Origin: Ornithobacterium rhinotracheale
Lineage (GTDB): Bacteria > Bacteroidota > Bacteroidia > Flavobacteriales > Weeksellaceae
DNA: 64,000 nucleotides
Assembly (NCBI RefSeq): GCF_004088395.1
Contig: NZ_CP035107.1
Span: forward strand, 1,875,001 to 1,939,000
Direction: 5' to 3'
Positions 1-7,255 of this stretch are shown here, in pieces. Each line of letters starts with the position of its first letter. Positions within the stretch are counted from its first letter, which is position 1. A model generated the notes under the pieces. It did not search any database. It saw only the letters and a list, made by a program, of their open reading frames with translations, and was not told the origin of the DNA. The position numbers were made by a program, and so were the translations under genes.

Positions 1-259
1 CTTTGATTTTTGCAGCCTCTAACAACTGAACAGCAGCCGGAGGAGTTTTAATTACGAAATCAAAAGATTTATCTTGATATACAGTAATTACAACTGGTAA
101 AACCTTACCCTGTTTTTCTTGTGTACGCCCGTTGAACTGCTTACAAAATTCCATAATGTTCACACCAGCAGCACCTAATGCAGGCCCTACAGGCGGCGAA
201 GGATTCGCTTGACCACCACGAACTTGTAGCTTTACAATTTTTTGTACTTTTTTTGCCAT
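1..259 (-). CDS. rplK: Ribosomal protein L11 (partial, C-terminal part outside window)
   Basis: The first 86 codons of L11 are visible, reading leftward from an ATG at 257-259. The N-terminus ([20 protein letters not shown]) and the following [20 protein letters not shown] are the conserved L11 N-terminal domain, which binds 23S rRNA at the GTPase-associated centre together with L10/L12. It is the last gene in the window of the tuf-secE-nusG-rplK order and lies 42 bases downstream of nusG, so it is probably cotranscribed with it. The gene runs off the left edge. Confidence 0.97.
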   Translation of the reverse strand, partial: MAKKVQKIVKLQVRGGQANPSPPVGPALGAAGVNIMEFCKQFNGRTQEKQGKVLPVVITVYQDKSFDFVIKTPPAAVQLLEAAKIK

Positions 260-301
260 TTTAAATTTTTAAAAATTAAGCGTTATATATTTGGAAGCAG
301 C

Positions 302-844
302 CTAAATTTTCTCTACTTGCATATAATTTAGCTCAAGTGGCGTTTTTCTACCAAAGATAGACACCATCACCTTAAGCTTTCTCTTATCTTCATTGAGCTC
401 TTCAATCACACCATTAAAGTTAGCAAATGGTCCTTCAACCACTTTCACTGTTTCTCCTACCTGATAAGGGATATTTACCATATCCACATCATCAGCAACG
501 GCATCCATTCTACCTAGCATGCGGTCGATTTCACTATCACGCATTGGAATTGGGTCGCCCCCCTTAGTAGCACTCAAGAAGCTAATTACTCCATTGATAT
601 TCTTGATAATATGAGGCACTTCTCCTAGCAGATTAACTTCAATCATAACATAACCTGGATAGAAAACTCGCTCTCGCTGAATCTTCTTCCCGTTTTTTAT
701 TTGAATCACCTTTTCTGTAGGAATTACAATCTGCCCTAAACACTCTTCTAGACCTTGATATTTAATCTCGTCTTGAATAAGCTCCTTCACCTTGTTTTCT
801 CTACCACTAATGGTTTTTAAAACATACCATTTCATATCGCTCAT
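302..844 (-). CDS. nusG: Transcription termination/antitermination factor NusG
   Basis: A 180-residue protein of usual NusG length. The N-terminal NGN domain (WYVLKTISGRENKV near residues 6-20) contacts the RNA polymerase clamp. A C-terminal KOW domain (about residues 128-180, VGETVKVVEGPFANFNGVI) contacts Rho or ribosomal S10. A longer insertion is not seen, so this is the housekeeping paralogue rather than an UpxY/RfaH-like specialised one. It sits between secE and rplK, the standard bacterial arrangement, 15 bases downstream of secE. Confidence 0.97.
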   Translation of the reverse strand: MSDMKWYVLKTISGRENKVKELIQDEIKYQGLEECLGQIVIPTEKVIQIKNGKKIQRERVFYPGYVMIEVNLLGEVPHIIKNINGVISFLSATKGGDPIPMRDSEIDRMLGRMDAVADDVDMVNIPYQVGETVKVVEGPFANFNGVIEELNEDKRKLKVMVSIFGRKTPLELNYMQVEKI

Positions 845-859
845 AAAACCGAGTTTAAA

Positions 860-1057
860 TTATCTTTTCATAAAATCATAAAAACCATTAATCGCTTCAC
901 TAAACAGTGCATCTACACCAAATAGCAATATAGCCAATATGAGAGTACATACAGCTATCACGATAGTGGAAGATTGAAGTTCATTCCATTTAGGCCAGCT
1001 TACATGATGTGCAAATTCACTATAAGAACCTTTCAAAAAATCAACAATACCTTTCAT
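860..1057 (-). CDS. secE: Preprotein translocase subunit SecE
   Basis: A 65-residue protein with a single membrane span (about residues 28-50, TIVIAVCTLILAILLFGV) preceded by the amphipathic SecE motif (SWPKWNELQSST). This is the short one-span form found in most bacteria, unlike the three-span E. coli protein. SecE clamps the two halves of SecY in the inner-membrane Sec channel. Its gene lies between tRNA-Trp and nusG, as in most bacteria. Confidence 0.95.
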   Translation of the reverse strand: MKGIVDFLKGSYSEFAHHVSWPKWNELQSSTIVIAVCTLILAILLFGVDALFSEAINGFYDFMKR

Positions 1058-1072
1058 GGAAATTTATATTAG

Positions 1073-1145
1073 CACGGGCGGTAGGGATCGAACCCACGAC
1101 CTTTGGTTTTGGAGACCACTGCTCTACCAGCTGAGCTACGCCCGT
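1073..1145 (-). tRNA. trnW: tRNA-Trp (anticodon CCA)
   Basis: A complete cloverleaf reads on the minus strand. It has a 7-bp acceptor stem ACGGGCG/CGCCCGT, a D arm GCTCAGCTGGTAGAGC, anticodon loop CTCCAAA giving CCA, and a T arm with GTTCGATCC. The discriminator base is G, as expected for tRNA-Trp. CCA is not encoded. It lies between tuf and secE. Confidence 0.97.
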
Positions 1146-1204
1146 ATTATATAAGGTGTTTCTGCACTAAGGCAGAAAACACCTCTACTTTAATTTAAAT
1201 CTTC

Positions 1205-2392
1205 TTAGTCTAAGATTTGAGTAACCTGACCAGCACCTACTGTGCGTCCACCTTCACGGATTGCGAAACGAAGACCTTCGCTAAGTGCAATTGGCTGGAT
1301 TAATTCAACTTCAATTGAGATGTTATCTCCAGGCATAACCATTTCCACACCTTCTGGTAAGTGAATCTCACCTGTTACGTCAGTTGTACGAACATAGAAC
1401 TGCGGACGATAGTTGTTTTTAAATGGAGTGTGACGACCACCTTCCTCTTTTGTTAAGATATAAACCTCAGCTTTGAATTTTTTGTGAGGAGTTACAGAAC
1501 CTTGCTTCGCGATAACCATACCACGACGGATTTCTGATTTCTCGATACCCCTTAACAATAAACCTACGTTATCACCAGCTTCACCTCTATCTAGGATTTT
1601 ACGGAACATCTCTACCCCTGTAATAGTTGAAGTCAATTTCTCTTCACCCATACCTACGATATCAACAGGATCACCGGTATTGATAACACCAGACTCAATA
1701 CGACCAGTTGCTACAGTACCACGACCAGTGATTGAGAATACATCCTCAATCGGCATCAAGAAAGGCTTATCTTGATCTCTTTCTGGAATCTCAATCCAAG
1801 AGTCAACTTGGTTCATCAACTCGGTAACGGACTCAACCCATTTAGCCTCACCATTCAAAGCTCCTAAAGCTGAACCTTGTACTACTGGAGTATTATCTCC
1901 ATCATACTCATAAGATGACAATAAGTCACGAACTTCCATTTCTACAAGCTCCATCAACTCCTCATCATCAACCATATCAGCCTTGTTCAAGAAAACTACG
2001 ATACGAGGCACGTTTACCTGACGACATAATAAGATATGCTCTCTAGTTTGAGGCATCGGCCCATCTGTAGCAGCAACCACAAGAATAGCACCATCCATCT
2101 GAGCAGCACCAGTAACCATGTTCTTAACGTAATCCGCGTGACCAGGACAATCTACGTGAGCGTAGTGTCTGTTAGCAGTTTGATATTCTACGTGAGAAGA
2201 GTTAATTGTAATACCTCTCTCTTTTTCTTCTGGAGCATTATCGATTTGATCAAAAGCTTTTGCTTCTGAATAACCTAAATCAGCTAATACTTTAGTAATC
2301 GCAGCAGTTAAAGTAGTCTTACCGTGGTCTACGTGCCCGATAGTACCAATATTTAAATGCGGCTTGTCTCTGTTAAAAGTTTCCTTTGCCAT
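1205..2392 (-). CDS. tuf: Elongation factor Tu
   Basis: A 395-residue translational GTPase of standard length that delivers aminoacyl-tRNA to the ribosome. Visible motifs are the P-loop GHVDHGKT (residues 19-26), DCPGHADY for G3, and NKAD for G4, followed by the two beta-barrel domains up to [10 protein letters not shown]. The gene sits between tRNA-Thr(GGU) and tRNA-Trp in the tRNA-tuf-secE-nusG operon. No second tuf copy is present after fusA in the str operon of this window. Confidence 0.98.
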   Translation of the reverse strand: MAKETFNRDKPHLNIGTIGHVDHGKTTLTAAITKVLADLGYSEAKAFDQIDNAPEEKERGITINSSHVEYQTANRHYAHVDCPGHADYVKNMVTGAAQMDGAILVVAATDGPMPQTREHILLCRQVNVPRIVVFLNKADMVDDEELMELVEMEVRDLLSSYEYDGDNTPVVQGSALGALNGEAKWVESVTELMNQVDSWIEIPERDQDKPFLMPIEDVFSITGRGTVATGRIESGVINTGDPVDIVGMGEEKLTSTITGVEMFRKILDRGEAGDNVGLLLRGIEKSEIRRGMVIAKQGSVTPHKKFKAEVYILTKEEGGRHTPFKNNYRPQFYVRTTDVTGEIHLPEGVEMVMPGDNISIEVELIQPIALSEGLRFAIREGGRTVGAGQVTQILD

Positions 2393-2439
2393 GTCTTAAA
2401 TAATTAAATTCTATTTGTGTTAAATTGATTCGACATTTG

Positions 2440-2511
2440 AGCCAATGACGGGATTTGAACCCGTGACCTCTTCCTTACCAAGGAAGCACTCTACCCCTGA
2501 GCTACATCGGC
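2440..2511 (-). tRNA. trnT: tRNA-Thr (anticodon GGU)
   Basis: A minus-strand cloverleaf with acceptor stem GCCGATG/CATTGGC (one G-U pair), anticodon stem CTTCC/GGAAG and loop TTGGTAA giving anticodon GGU for ACC/ACU codons. The T arm is GGGTTCAAATCCC. CCA is not encoded. It is the fourth tRNA of the cluster and lies directly upstream of tuf. Confidence 0.96.
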
Positions 2512-2522
2512 CAAAAGTTTTG

Positions 2523-2595
2523 AGCGGGAGACGGGACTCGAACCCGCAACATTCAGCTTGGAAGGCTGAAGCTCTACCAATTGAGCTACTCCCGC
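2523..2595 (-). tRNA. trnG: tRNA-Gly (anticodon UCC)
   Basis: A minus-strand cloverleaf with acceptor stem GCGGGAG/CTCCCGC, anticodon stem TCAGC/GCTGA and loop CTTCCAA giving anticodon UCC. The T arm is GGGTTCGAGTCCC and the discriminator is U. It is part of the Thr-Tyr-Gly-Thr cluster before tuf. Confidence 0.96.
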
Positions 2596-2706
2596 ATCTG
2601 ACTCTTTATCAAAAAAAAGCAGTTGAATTACAAATTTATAATTACTGCTTCACTCAGCCAAAAGAAAAGCATTCACCTTCTCTTCGACCTTTATTAAAAA
2701 AATCCG

Positions 2707-2789
<83 letters not shown>

Positions 2790-2804
2790 AATTTTAAGTT
2801 TAAG

Positions 2805-2878
2805 AGCCTCCAGAGGGACTCGAACCCACGACCTGCTGATTACAAATCAGCTGCTCTAGCCAACTGAGCTATGGAGGC
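2805..2878 (-). tRNA. trnT: tRNA-Thr (anticodon UGU)
   Basis: A minus-strand cloverleaf with acceptor stem GCCTCCA/TGGAGGC, anticodon stem GCTGA/TCAGC and loop TTTGTAA giving anticodon UGU for ACA/ACG codons. The T arm is GGGTTCGAGTCCC. It is the first gene of the tRNA-tuf operon; the promoter at 2957-2987 lies about 80 bases upstream. Confidence 0.96.
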
Positions 2879-2956
2879 GTTTATTTCTACTCTAAACTTT
2901 AATTCTAAAATTAAAAGAACAGCCCGCTGACTTGAATTACCTTATCAAACGGACTG

Positions 2957-2987
2957 CAAATATATAACTGATTTTTTTATTCCACAA
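2957..2987 (-). promoter_or_regulatory. Promoter of the tRNA-tuf-secE-nusG operon
   Basis: On the minus strand a TTG (2985-2987) is followed after 20 bases by TATATTTG (2957-2964). This matches the Bacteroidota housekeeping consensus TTG-N19-TAnnTTTG. The next bases, CAGTCC, recur identically after the rpsU -7 box at 4478-4485. Confidence 0.7.
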
Positions 2988-3020
2988 ACTTTTTCAGGGA
3001 AAAATTTTATTTTTCTTCAA

Positions 3021-3320
3021 TTATTTTTTCATCATTTTTTCTTTCTTCTTGATAACTAATCTTTTAAGCGTATCGACAGATAGATTAATTACCTCTTCAA
3101 AAGTTTGCCCTTCTTTTGAAACTACGATATCGTCCCCTGGCACTTGGAGGCGCACTTCTACAATTTTATTTTCCTTGCTATTAGAATTATCTAATTTCAG
3201 GAATACATCTGCGGCTACGATTTGGTCGTAAAATTGGTCTAATTTTCCTAATTTCTCTTCTACAAATTCAACTAATTCATCTTTTGCGTTGAAATTTACT
3301 GCTTGCAAATTTACTTTCAT
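3021..3320 (-). CDS. hpf: Short-form ribosome hibernation promoting factor (HPF/YfiA family)
   Basis: A 99-residue protein matching the sigma-54 modulation/S30EA family (MKVNLQAVNFNAKDELVEFV..., then VRLQVPGDDIVVSKEGQTFEEVI). It lacks the C-terminal domain of long HPF, so it is the short form that binds the 30S decoding region. Family members promote 70S inactivation or 100S dimer formation in stationary phase. It lies 5 bases after xer and is probably cotranscribed with it. Confidence 0.88.
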   Translation of the reverse strand: MKVNLQAVNFNAKDELVEFVEEKLGKLDQFYDQIVAADVFLKLDNSNSKENKIVEVRLQVPGDDIVVSKEGQTFEEVINLSVDTLKRLVIKKKEKMMKK

Positions 3321-3325
3321 GATTT

Positions 3326-4198
3326 CTATTTTTTTTCGCGCGGGTGCGCTTGGTTAAATACTTTTTTCAATTGATTAATATCATTATGCGTATAAACTTG
3401 GGTAGATGCCAGACTGCTATGCCCTAAAATCTCCTTCACCGCATTTATATCCGCCCCGTGGCGCAGCATATTAGTGGCAAATGAGTGCCTTAAAATATGC
3501 GGGCTCACCTTCCTTTTATTGGTTACAAGCCTAAGGTACGAAATTACTATGTTATAAACAAGTTTTGGGTAAATTCTTTTTCCCCTTTCTGTGACGAATA
3601 ACGCTACACAAGTTTTAGAAAATGGAGAGTTTTGAATTAAGGCCTTTACATGTTGCAACAATTCATCTCTAACAGGAATGATTCTCTCTTTATTTCTTTT
3701 CCCTAACACCTTAATTTGTTTCTGCTCAAAATCAATATCGCTGAGATTCATACCTATGAGCTCTGCGCGACGAATTCCTGTTTCGTATAAAAGTTGAATG
3801 AGGAGAAAGTCTCTATCGCCTATCCATGTTTCATCAAAAAATGAACGATTGAGCAATTGGTCTATTTCAGACTCGGAAATAGGGATATTTACTTCTTTTG
3901 GGAGCTTCAAGGATTTGATGTGACTTGCAGGATTTTGTGAAATGTAATCTATATAGATCAGAAATTTAAAAAAACTGCGAATAGCACTCATTTTACGATT
4001 GATGGTCTTAGGTTTATTTCCTGCTTCGCTGAGCTGCATGAGGTAATTACGCAAATCTTTTTTGTCTATATTTTTCCAGTTTTTTTCGATTTGTTGCACA
4101 TAGGTTTCAAAATCAACCAAATCTCTCTGGTAAGATTCCACCGTGTGTTTGGAGTATCTACGCTCTGTGCTTAAATATTCTAGGAAATTTTCAATCAT
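3326..4198 (-). CDS. xerC: Tyrosine recombinase XerC/XerD family
   Basis: A 290-residue site-specific recombinase, the usual Xer length. It has an N-terminal SAM-like core-binding domain (residues 1-90) and a catalytic domain with R143 (GIRRAEL), K168 (LGKRN), H234-x-x-R237 (HILRH), H260 (GHSS) and nucleophile Y269 (TQVYTH). A longer frame opens upstream at 4300, but that extension crosses the rpsU terminator, and a -7 box lies at 4216-4223. The ATG at 4196-4198 is therefore the likely start. XerC versus XerD cannot be decided by eye; such proteins resolve chromosome dimers at dif. Confidence 0.88.
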   Translation of the reverse strand: MIENFLEYLSTERRYSKHTVESYQRDLVDFETYVQQIEKNWKNIDKKDLRNYLMQLSEAGNKPKTINRKMSAIRSFFKFLIYIDYISQNPASHIKSLKLPKEVNIPISESEIDQLLNRSFFDETWIGDRDFLLIQLLYETGIRRAELIGMNLSDIDFEQKQIKVLGKRNKERIIPVRDELLQHVKALIQNSPFSKTCVALFVTERGKRIYPKLVYNIVISYLRLVTNKRKVSPHILRHSFATNMLRHGADINAVKEILGHSSLASTQVYTHNDINQLKKVFNQAHPREKK

Positions 4199-4201
4199 AA
4201 A

Positions 4202-4232
4202 AAAACCATTTACCTCAAAGATAAATGGTTTT
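4202..4232 (-). terminator. Rho-independent terminator of rpsU
   Basis: An 11-bp perfect stem (4202-4212 with 4222-4232) and a 9-base loop are followed on the minus strand by a T run at 4199-4205. It terminates rpsU transcription. The T run directly abuts the xer start codon, and the loop carries that gene's candidate -7 box. Confidence 0.85.
4216..4223 (-). promoter_or_regulatory. Candidate -7 box for xer-hpf
   Basis: TATCTTTG on the minus strand fits TAnnTTTG. It lies inside the loop and adjoining stem of the rpsU terminator. No good -33 TTG is seen 19 bases upstream, so this is a weak call. It would give a leader of about ten bases before the xer ATG at 4198. Confidence 0.4.
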
Positions 4233-4256
4233 ATACTATAAATAAAAATAAATTTA

Positions 4257-4451
4257 TTATAATTCGTTTTTAGACTGCATTTTCTGCTTGTAAGAAGCAC
4301 GAATAATCTCTTGACGTCTTAGAACTGAAGGTTTAGTGAACTGTTGTCTTTCTCTAAGTTCTTTAACAATTCTTGTTCTGTCGTATTTTCTTTTGTAGCG
4401 TTTCAACGCTCTTTCGATAGACTCGCCGTCTTTTACAGGTACTATTAACAT
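4257..4451 (-). CDS. rpsU: Ribosomal protein S21
   Basis: A 64-residue S21 (MLIVPVKDGESIERALKRYKR..., with a basic C-terminus). S21 sits near the anti-Shine-Dalgarno end of 16S rRNA on the small subunit. In Bacteroidota it has been implicated in occluding that region, which fits the lack of Shine-Dalgarno use across this window. It is monocistronic, with its own promoter at 4478-4485 and a terminator at 4202-4232. Confidence 0.96.
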   Translation of the reverse strand: MLIVPVKDGESIERALKRYKRKYDRTRIVKELRERQQFTKPSVLRRQEIIRASYKQKMQSKNEL

Positions 4452-4477
4452 ATTTACATCTCTTTTATTTGGGACTG

Positions 4478-4507
4478 CAAATATATAAATATTTTTTAAA
4501 ATACCAT
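4478..4507 (-). promoter_or_regulatory. Promoter of rpsU
   Basis: TATATTTG (4478-4485, minus strand) fits the -7 consensus. The -33 position holds TGG rather than TTG. The 14 bases TATATTTGCAGTCC are identical to those at the tRNA-tuf promoter, which suggests a common control element for translation genes. Confidence 0.6.
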
Positions 4508-4520
4508 AAAAATCATTTTT

Positions 4521-5744
4521 TTATTTCAAAAAAGCTTCATTTTCAGCTTTTAAACAATTTATTTTTATAGCATTCATCAAGAAAATAAGGACACACAAAC
4601 TCATTAAAACACTTCCGAATATCATAATATTTTGGGAATAAAAAATATGAAATCCACCTAAAAACATGATTAATTCCGTGATGAAGAAACCTAGAAAACC
4701 TATTCCCGCTCCTATTTTAAGCCATAAATTTATGCTTAAAAACTTCTGCTCAATCAAAGATGCTAAAAACGAAGTGCTTAAAACACCAATGAAACATAAA
4801 TGCAAATAGGTTAAAATTAAATTTTTCTCTACAAAGGCTAAAGATTTGAGCCAAGGCAAAACAGATATGCTCTGGATTGATATTTTAAGCAATAGGCAAA
4901 TGAGAAATATTCCCCAAAAATAATTTACAAATCTTTTTGTTTGATGAATAAATCGGGGCAAGACTTTGATCAAAATCATGATTAAATAGATTGCTGCTAA
5001 GATTTGTAATACCGAAGCTATATATGCAATGATCTTTATTGAAGAGAAAAAGCTCATTCCTCCCATGGATAAAGCTGTTGCAGGAATTACAGAGAACAAG
5101 AGTATGAGATAAAACTTTCTCCACAAATTCCTATGAATTTGTATTTTTTTATCTTCCAAACTCTTCAACAATAGCCCAATGGCTATAAACATGAACCAAG
5201 CATTGTATTGAAAATGCAAAAAACCATAAACGAGTGCATTGTAAATTTCATGCGAAACGCTTTTTTTGGCAGCAGCAAATCCTATAAAAAATGGAAATAT
5301 TGATGATACTAAATTAAAAAATAATCCTGTATACATGAAGGTAAGCGACATACTTATTGATTTTCCCTCTTTCCGAGAATCTTTTATAAAACGATAAATA
5401 AACCAATAATTCAATAGCTGGAATAGGGTTGAAAATATAATGGAATAGAGTGCATAGCCCTGCAATGCAAAACTTATCAAAATTCCGACAACCACTAAAA
5501 GCGTCAATTTAAATTGCAATCCGTATTTCCCGTTTTGATAGGCTTGCGGTGTTAAATACAAATGCGTCAAAAGCACAAACGAAGCCAGATACAACCAGCC
5601 TTGAAAAGCCACATGAGAATGCGCATGAACCAGATTTTTATACTCAAGCACCAAAGGCAAATGCATAAATGAGCGCAGATATGTACCCAAAAGTGCGATG
5701 ATGAAAAAGAAAATAAGACTAATGAAATTCCATTTTTTAAGCAT
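4521..5744 (-). CDS. Multi-pass membrane protein with conserved histidines, heme-copper oxidase subunit I / NnrS-like
   Basis: A 407-residue protein with about 11-12 hydrophobic spans. Near the end of the first periplasmic loop it has HAHSHVAFQGW (His40, His42, His44), and later membrane histidines occur in FLHFQYNAW (about 177) and LTYLHLCF (about 312). This pattern resembles cytochrome-oxidase subunit I-like and NnrS-like proteins, in which membrane histidines bind heme or metal. I cannot assign a substrate. It is transcribed away from the adjacent Fe-S protein, with a -7 box at 5770-5777. It is too short and lacks enough clear ligands to be a full terminal oxidase, so function is open. Confidence 0.6.
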   Translation of the reverse strand: MLKKWNFISLIFFFIIALLGTYLRSFMHLPLVLEYKNLVHAHSHVAFQGWLYLASFVLLTHLYLTPQAYQNGKYGLQFKLTLLVVVGILISFALQGYALYSIIFSTLFQLLNYWFIYRFIKDSRKEGKSISMSLTFMYTGLFFNLVSSIFPFFIGFAAAKKSVSHEIYNALVYGFLHFQYNAWFMFIAIGLLLKSLEDKKIQIHRNLWRKFYLILLFSVIPATALSMGGMSFFSSIKIIAYIASVLQILAAIYLIMILIKVLPRFIHQTKRFVNYFWGIFLICLLLKISIQSISVLPWLKSLAFVEKNLILTYLHLCFIGVLSTSFLASLIEQKFLSINLWLKIGAGIGFLGFFITELIMFLGGFHIFYSQNIMIFGSVLMSLCVLIFLMNAIKINCLKAENEAFLK

Positions 5745-5769
5745 TTTTCTTGGTATAAAAAATTCGGCA

Positions 5770-5777
5770 CAAAGGTA
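5770..5777 (-). promoter_or_regulatory. -7 box of the membrane-protein gene
   Basis: TACCTTTG on the minus strand, 25 bases before the ATG at 5744, fits TAnnTTTG. There is no clear -33 TTG. It lies back to back with the promoter at 5874-5902 in the divergent spacer. Confidence 0.45.
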
Positions 5778-5873
5778 TAAACTTTTAATCGTAGATTTTT
5801 AATTTAAGACAAAAACATCTTTTTTATTTCATCATTTACATTTAAAATTGAAAACAAAATTTAGCACGAAATA

Positions 5874-5902
5874 TTGCGTATAAATATAAATAAGTACCTT
5901 TG
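5874..5902 (+). promoter_or_regulatory. Promoter of the Fe-S protein gene
   Basis: TTG at 5874-5876 is followed after 18 bases by TACCTTTG at 5895-5902, a very good Bacteroidota promoter. Transcription should begin near 5908, so the longer reading frame opening at 5874 cannot be the true gene start. Confidence 0.75.
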
Positions 5903-5921
5903 TACATTCAATTATATGTGT

Positions 5922-6698
5922 ATGCAAGTAAAAACCATGGCACAAATGCAAGCGGAAGGGCGCACCCCAGAGATTCTATTTTGGGTGGGCTGTGCAGGAA
6001 GCTTTGATGACAGGGCTAAAAAAATCACTCGTGCATTTGTAAAGATTTTAAACAAAGTAGGAATTGATTTTGCAGTTTTGGGCAGCGAAGAAAGCTGCAC
6101 GGGAGATCCTGCCAAACGCGCTGGAAATGAATTTGCATTTCAAATGGCAGCGGCCATAAACATCGAAACGCTCAATGGCTATGGAATCAAAAAAATCGTA
6201 ACCACTTGTCCGCATTGTTTCAATACTTTAAAAAATGAATATCCGAGTCTTGGCGGAAATTATGAAGTAATTCACCACGCCGAGTTTTTGCAATCTTTGA
6301 TTGATTGCGGAAAATTAAAAATTGAAGATTCTGCCTTGACCAACGAAAAAATCACCTATCATGACCCGTGCTACTTGGGCAGGGCTAATGGGATTTACAA
6401 AGCTCCACGCACTTTGATCGAAAACCTAAAAGCGGATTTGGTAGAAATGAAACGATGCAAAAGTAAATCCTTTTGTTGTGGTGCTGGTGGTGCACAGCTT
6501 TTCAAAGAAAGTGAAAAAGGCGATGCCGAAATTAATGTGGAGCGAGCCAAAGAAGCCATAGAAACTGGGGCGAAAATCATTGCAACAGGATGTCCTTTTT
6601 GCCAAACTATGCTGAAAGACGGGATTTCTAATCAAGGAAAAGACGACATCCGCGTAGTAGATTTTGCCGAGTTAATTGCTGAAGCTAAAAATCTTTAA
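5922..6698 (+). CDS. (Fe-S)-binding protein with two CCG domains
   Basis: About 258 residues. It carries two cysteine-rich CCG repeats of the heterodisulfide-reductase/LldE/GlcF type: WVGCAGSFDD and TCPHCFN in the first half, then DPCYLGR, SFCCGAGGAQLF and GCPFCQ in the second. These motifs bind an iron-sulfur cluster and pass electrons in membrane-associated oxidoreductases. The ATG at 5922 is chosen because the promoter at 5874-5902 places the transcript start near 5908. Homologues, as I recall them, also begin MxVKTMAEM. The next gene starts 4 bases after the stop. In many Flavobacteriia a paired electron-transfer partner lies upstream; none is seen here. Confidence 0.82.
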   Translation: MQVKTMAQMQAEGRTPEILFWVGCAGSFDDRAKKITRAFVKILNKVGIDFAVLGSEESCTGDPAKRAGNEFAFQMAAAINIETLNGYGIKKIVTTCPHCFNTLKNEYPSLGGNYEVIHHAEFLQSLIDCGKLKIEDSALTNEKITYHDPCYLGRANGIYKAPRTLIENLKADLVEMKRCKSKSFCCGAGGAQLFKESEKGDAEINVERAKEAIETGAKIIATGCPFCQTMLKDGISNQGKDDIRVVDFAELIAEAKNL

Positions 6699-6702
6699 AA
6701 AT

Positions 6703-7188
6703 ATGATTTCTGAATATTTTACAACATTTCCTCCCAAAGCTCGTTTATGGATTTTTATGGGAGAGCGAAGTTTTTCTCCAGAAGAAGAAAAATTTATTGA
6801 TGAAAAGCTAAATAATTTCTTACCCGAGTGGAATGCTCATGGCAAAGAAATGAAAGCTGAGTTTAAAATTCTTTACCACCAGTTTATTGTTTTGGTGGCT
6901 GATGAATCGTTCACAGTGGCAAGTGGCTGCTCCATTGATTCGCTCACTAGAGTTTTCAAGTCGCTAGAACAAGACTTAAATCTAAAACTTACCAACCGAA
7001 TGCTGATTCCTTTTAAAGCTGATGACAAAATTGAAACCTTAACTTTGAAGGCTTTTAGCCAAGCGGTGAAAAATAAAGAAATTTCAAGCGAAACAATTGT
7101 TTTTGACAATAGTGTTGCAAATTTGCAAGACTTCCAACAGAAATGGAAATTACCTCTAGTGCAAAGCTGGGCAAAGAAATTTTTATAA
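6703..7188 (+). CDS. Small conserved Bacteroidota protein (often labelled ABC transporter ATPase without a Walker motif)
   Basis: A 161-residue soluble protein (MISEYFTTFPPKARLWIFMGERSFSPEE...). Similar proteins in Flavobacteriia usually follow the Fe-S protein gene and carry a historical label of ABC transporter ATPase. I see no GxxxxGKS/T P-loop or signature motif, so that label looks wrong. The start at 6703 is preferred over an in-frame ATG at 6676 that lies inside the upstream gene. The 4-base spacing implies cotranscription with the Fe-S protein. Confidence 0.7.
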   Translation: MISEYFTTFPPKARLWIFMGERSFSPEEEKFIDEKLNNFLPEWNAHGKEMKAEFKILYHQFIVLVADESFTVASGCSIDSLTRVFKSLEQDLNLKLTNRMLIPFKADDKIETLTLKAFSQAVKNKEISSETIVFDNSVANLQDFQQKWKLPLVQSWAKKFL

Positions 7189-7208
7189 GACAAAACTCTT
7201 AGAAATAG

Positions 7209-7238
7209 AAAAAGCCACATCGTGATGTGGCTTTTTTT
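7209..7238. terminator. Bidirectional terminator between convergent genes
   Basis: A perfect hairpin (AAAGCCACATC, loop GT, GATGTGGCTTT) with an A run on one side and a T run on the other lies between the converging gene ending at 7188 and gltA ending at 7256. Confidence 0.9.
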
Positions 7239-7255
7239 TCAAATTAATTGAAATT

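Noticed and set aside
6395-6635. Minus-strand open frames inside the Fe-S protein gene
   Set aside because: They are shadows of a well-supported coding region on the plus strand with clear cysteine motifs.
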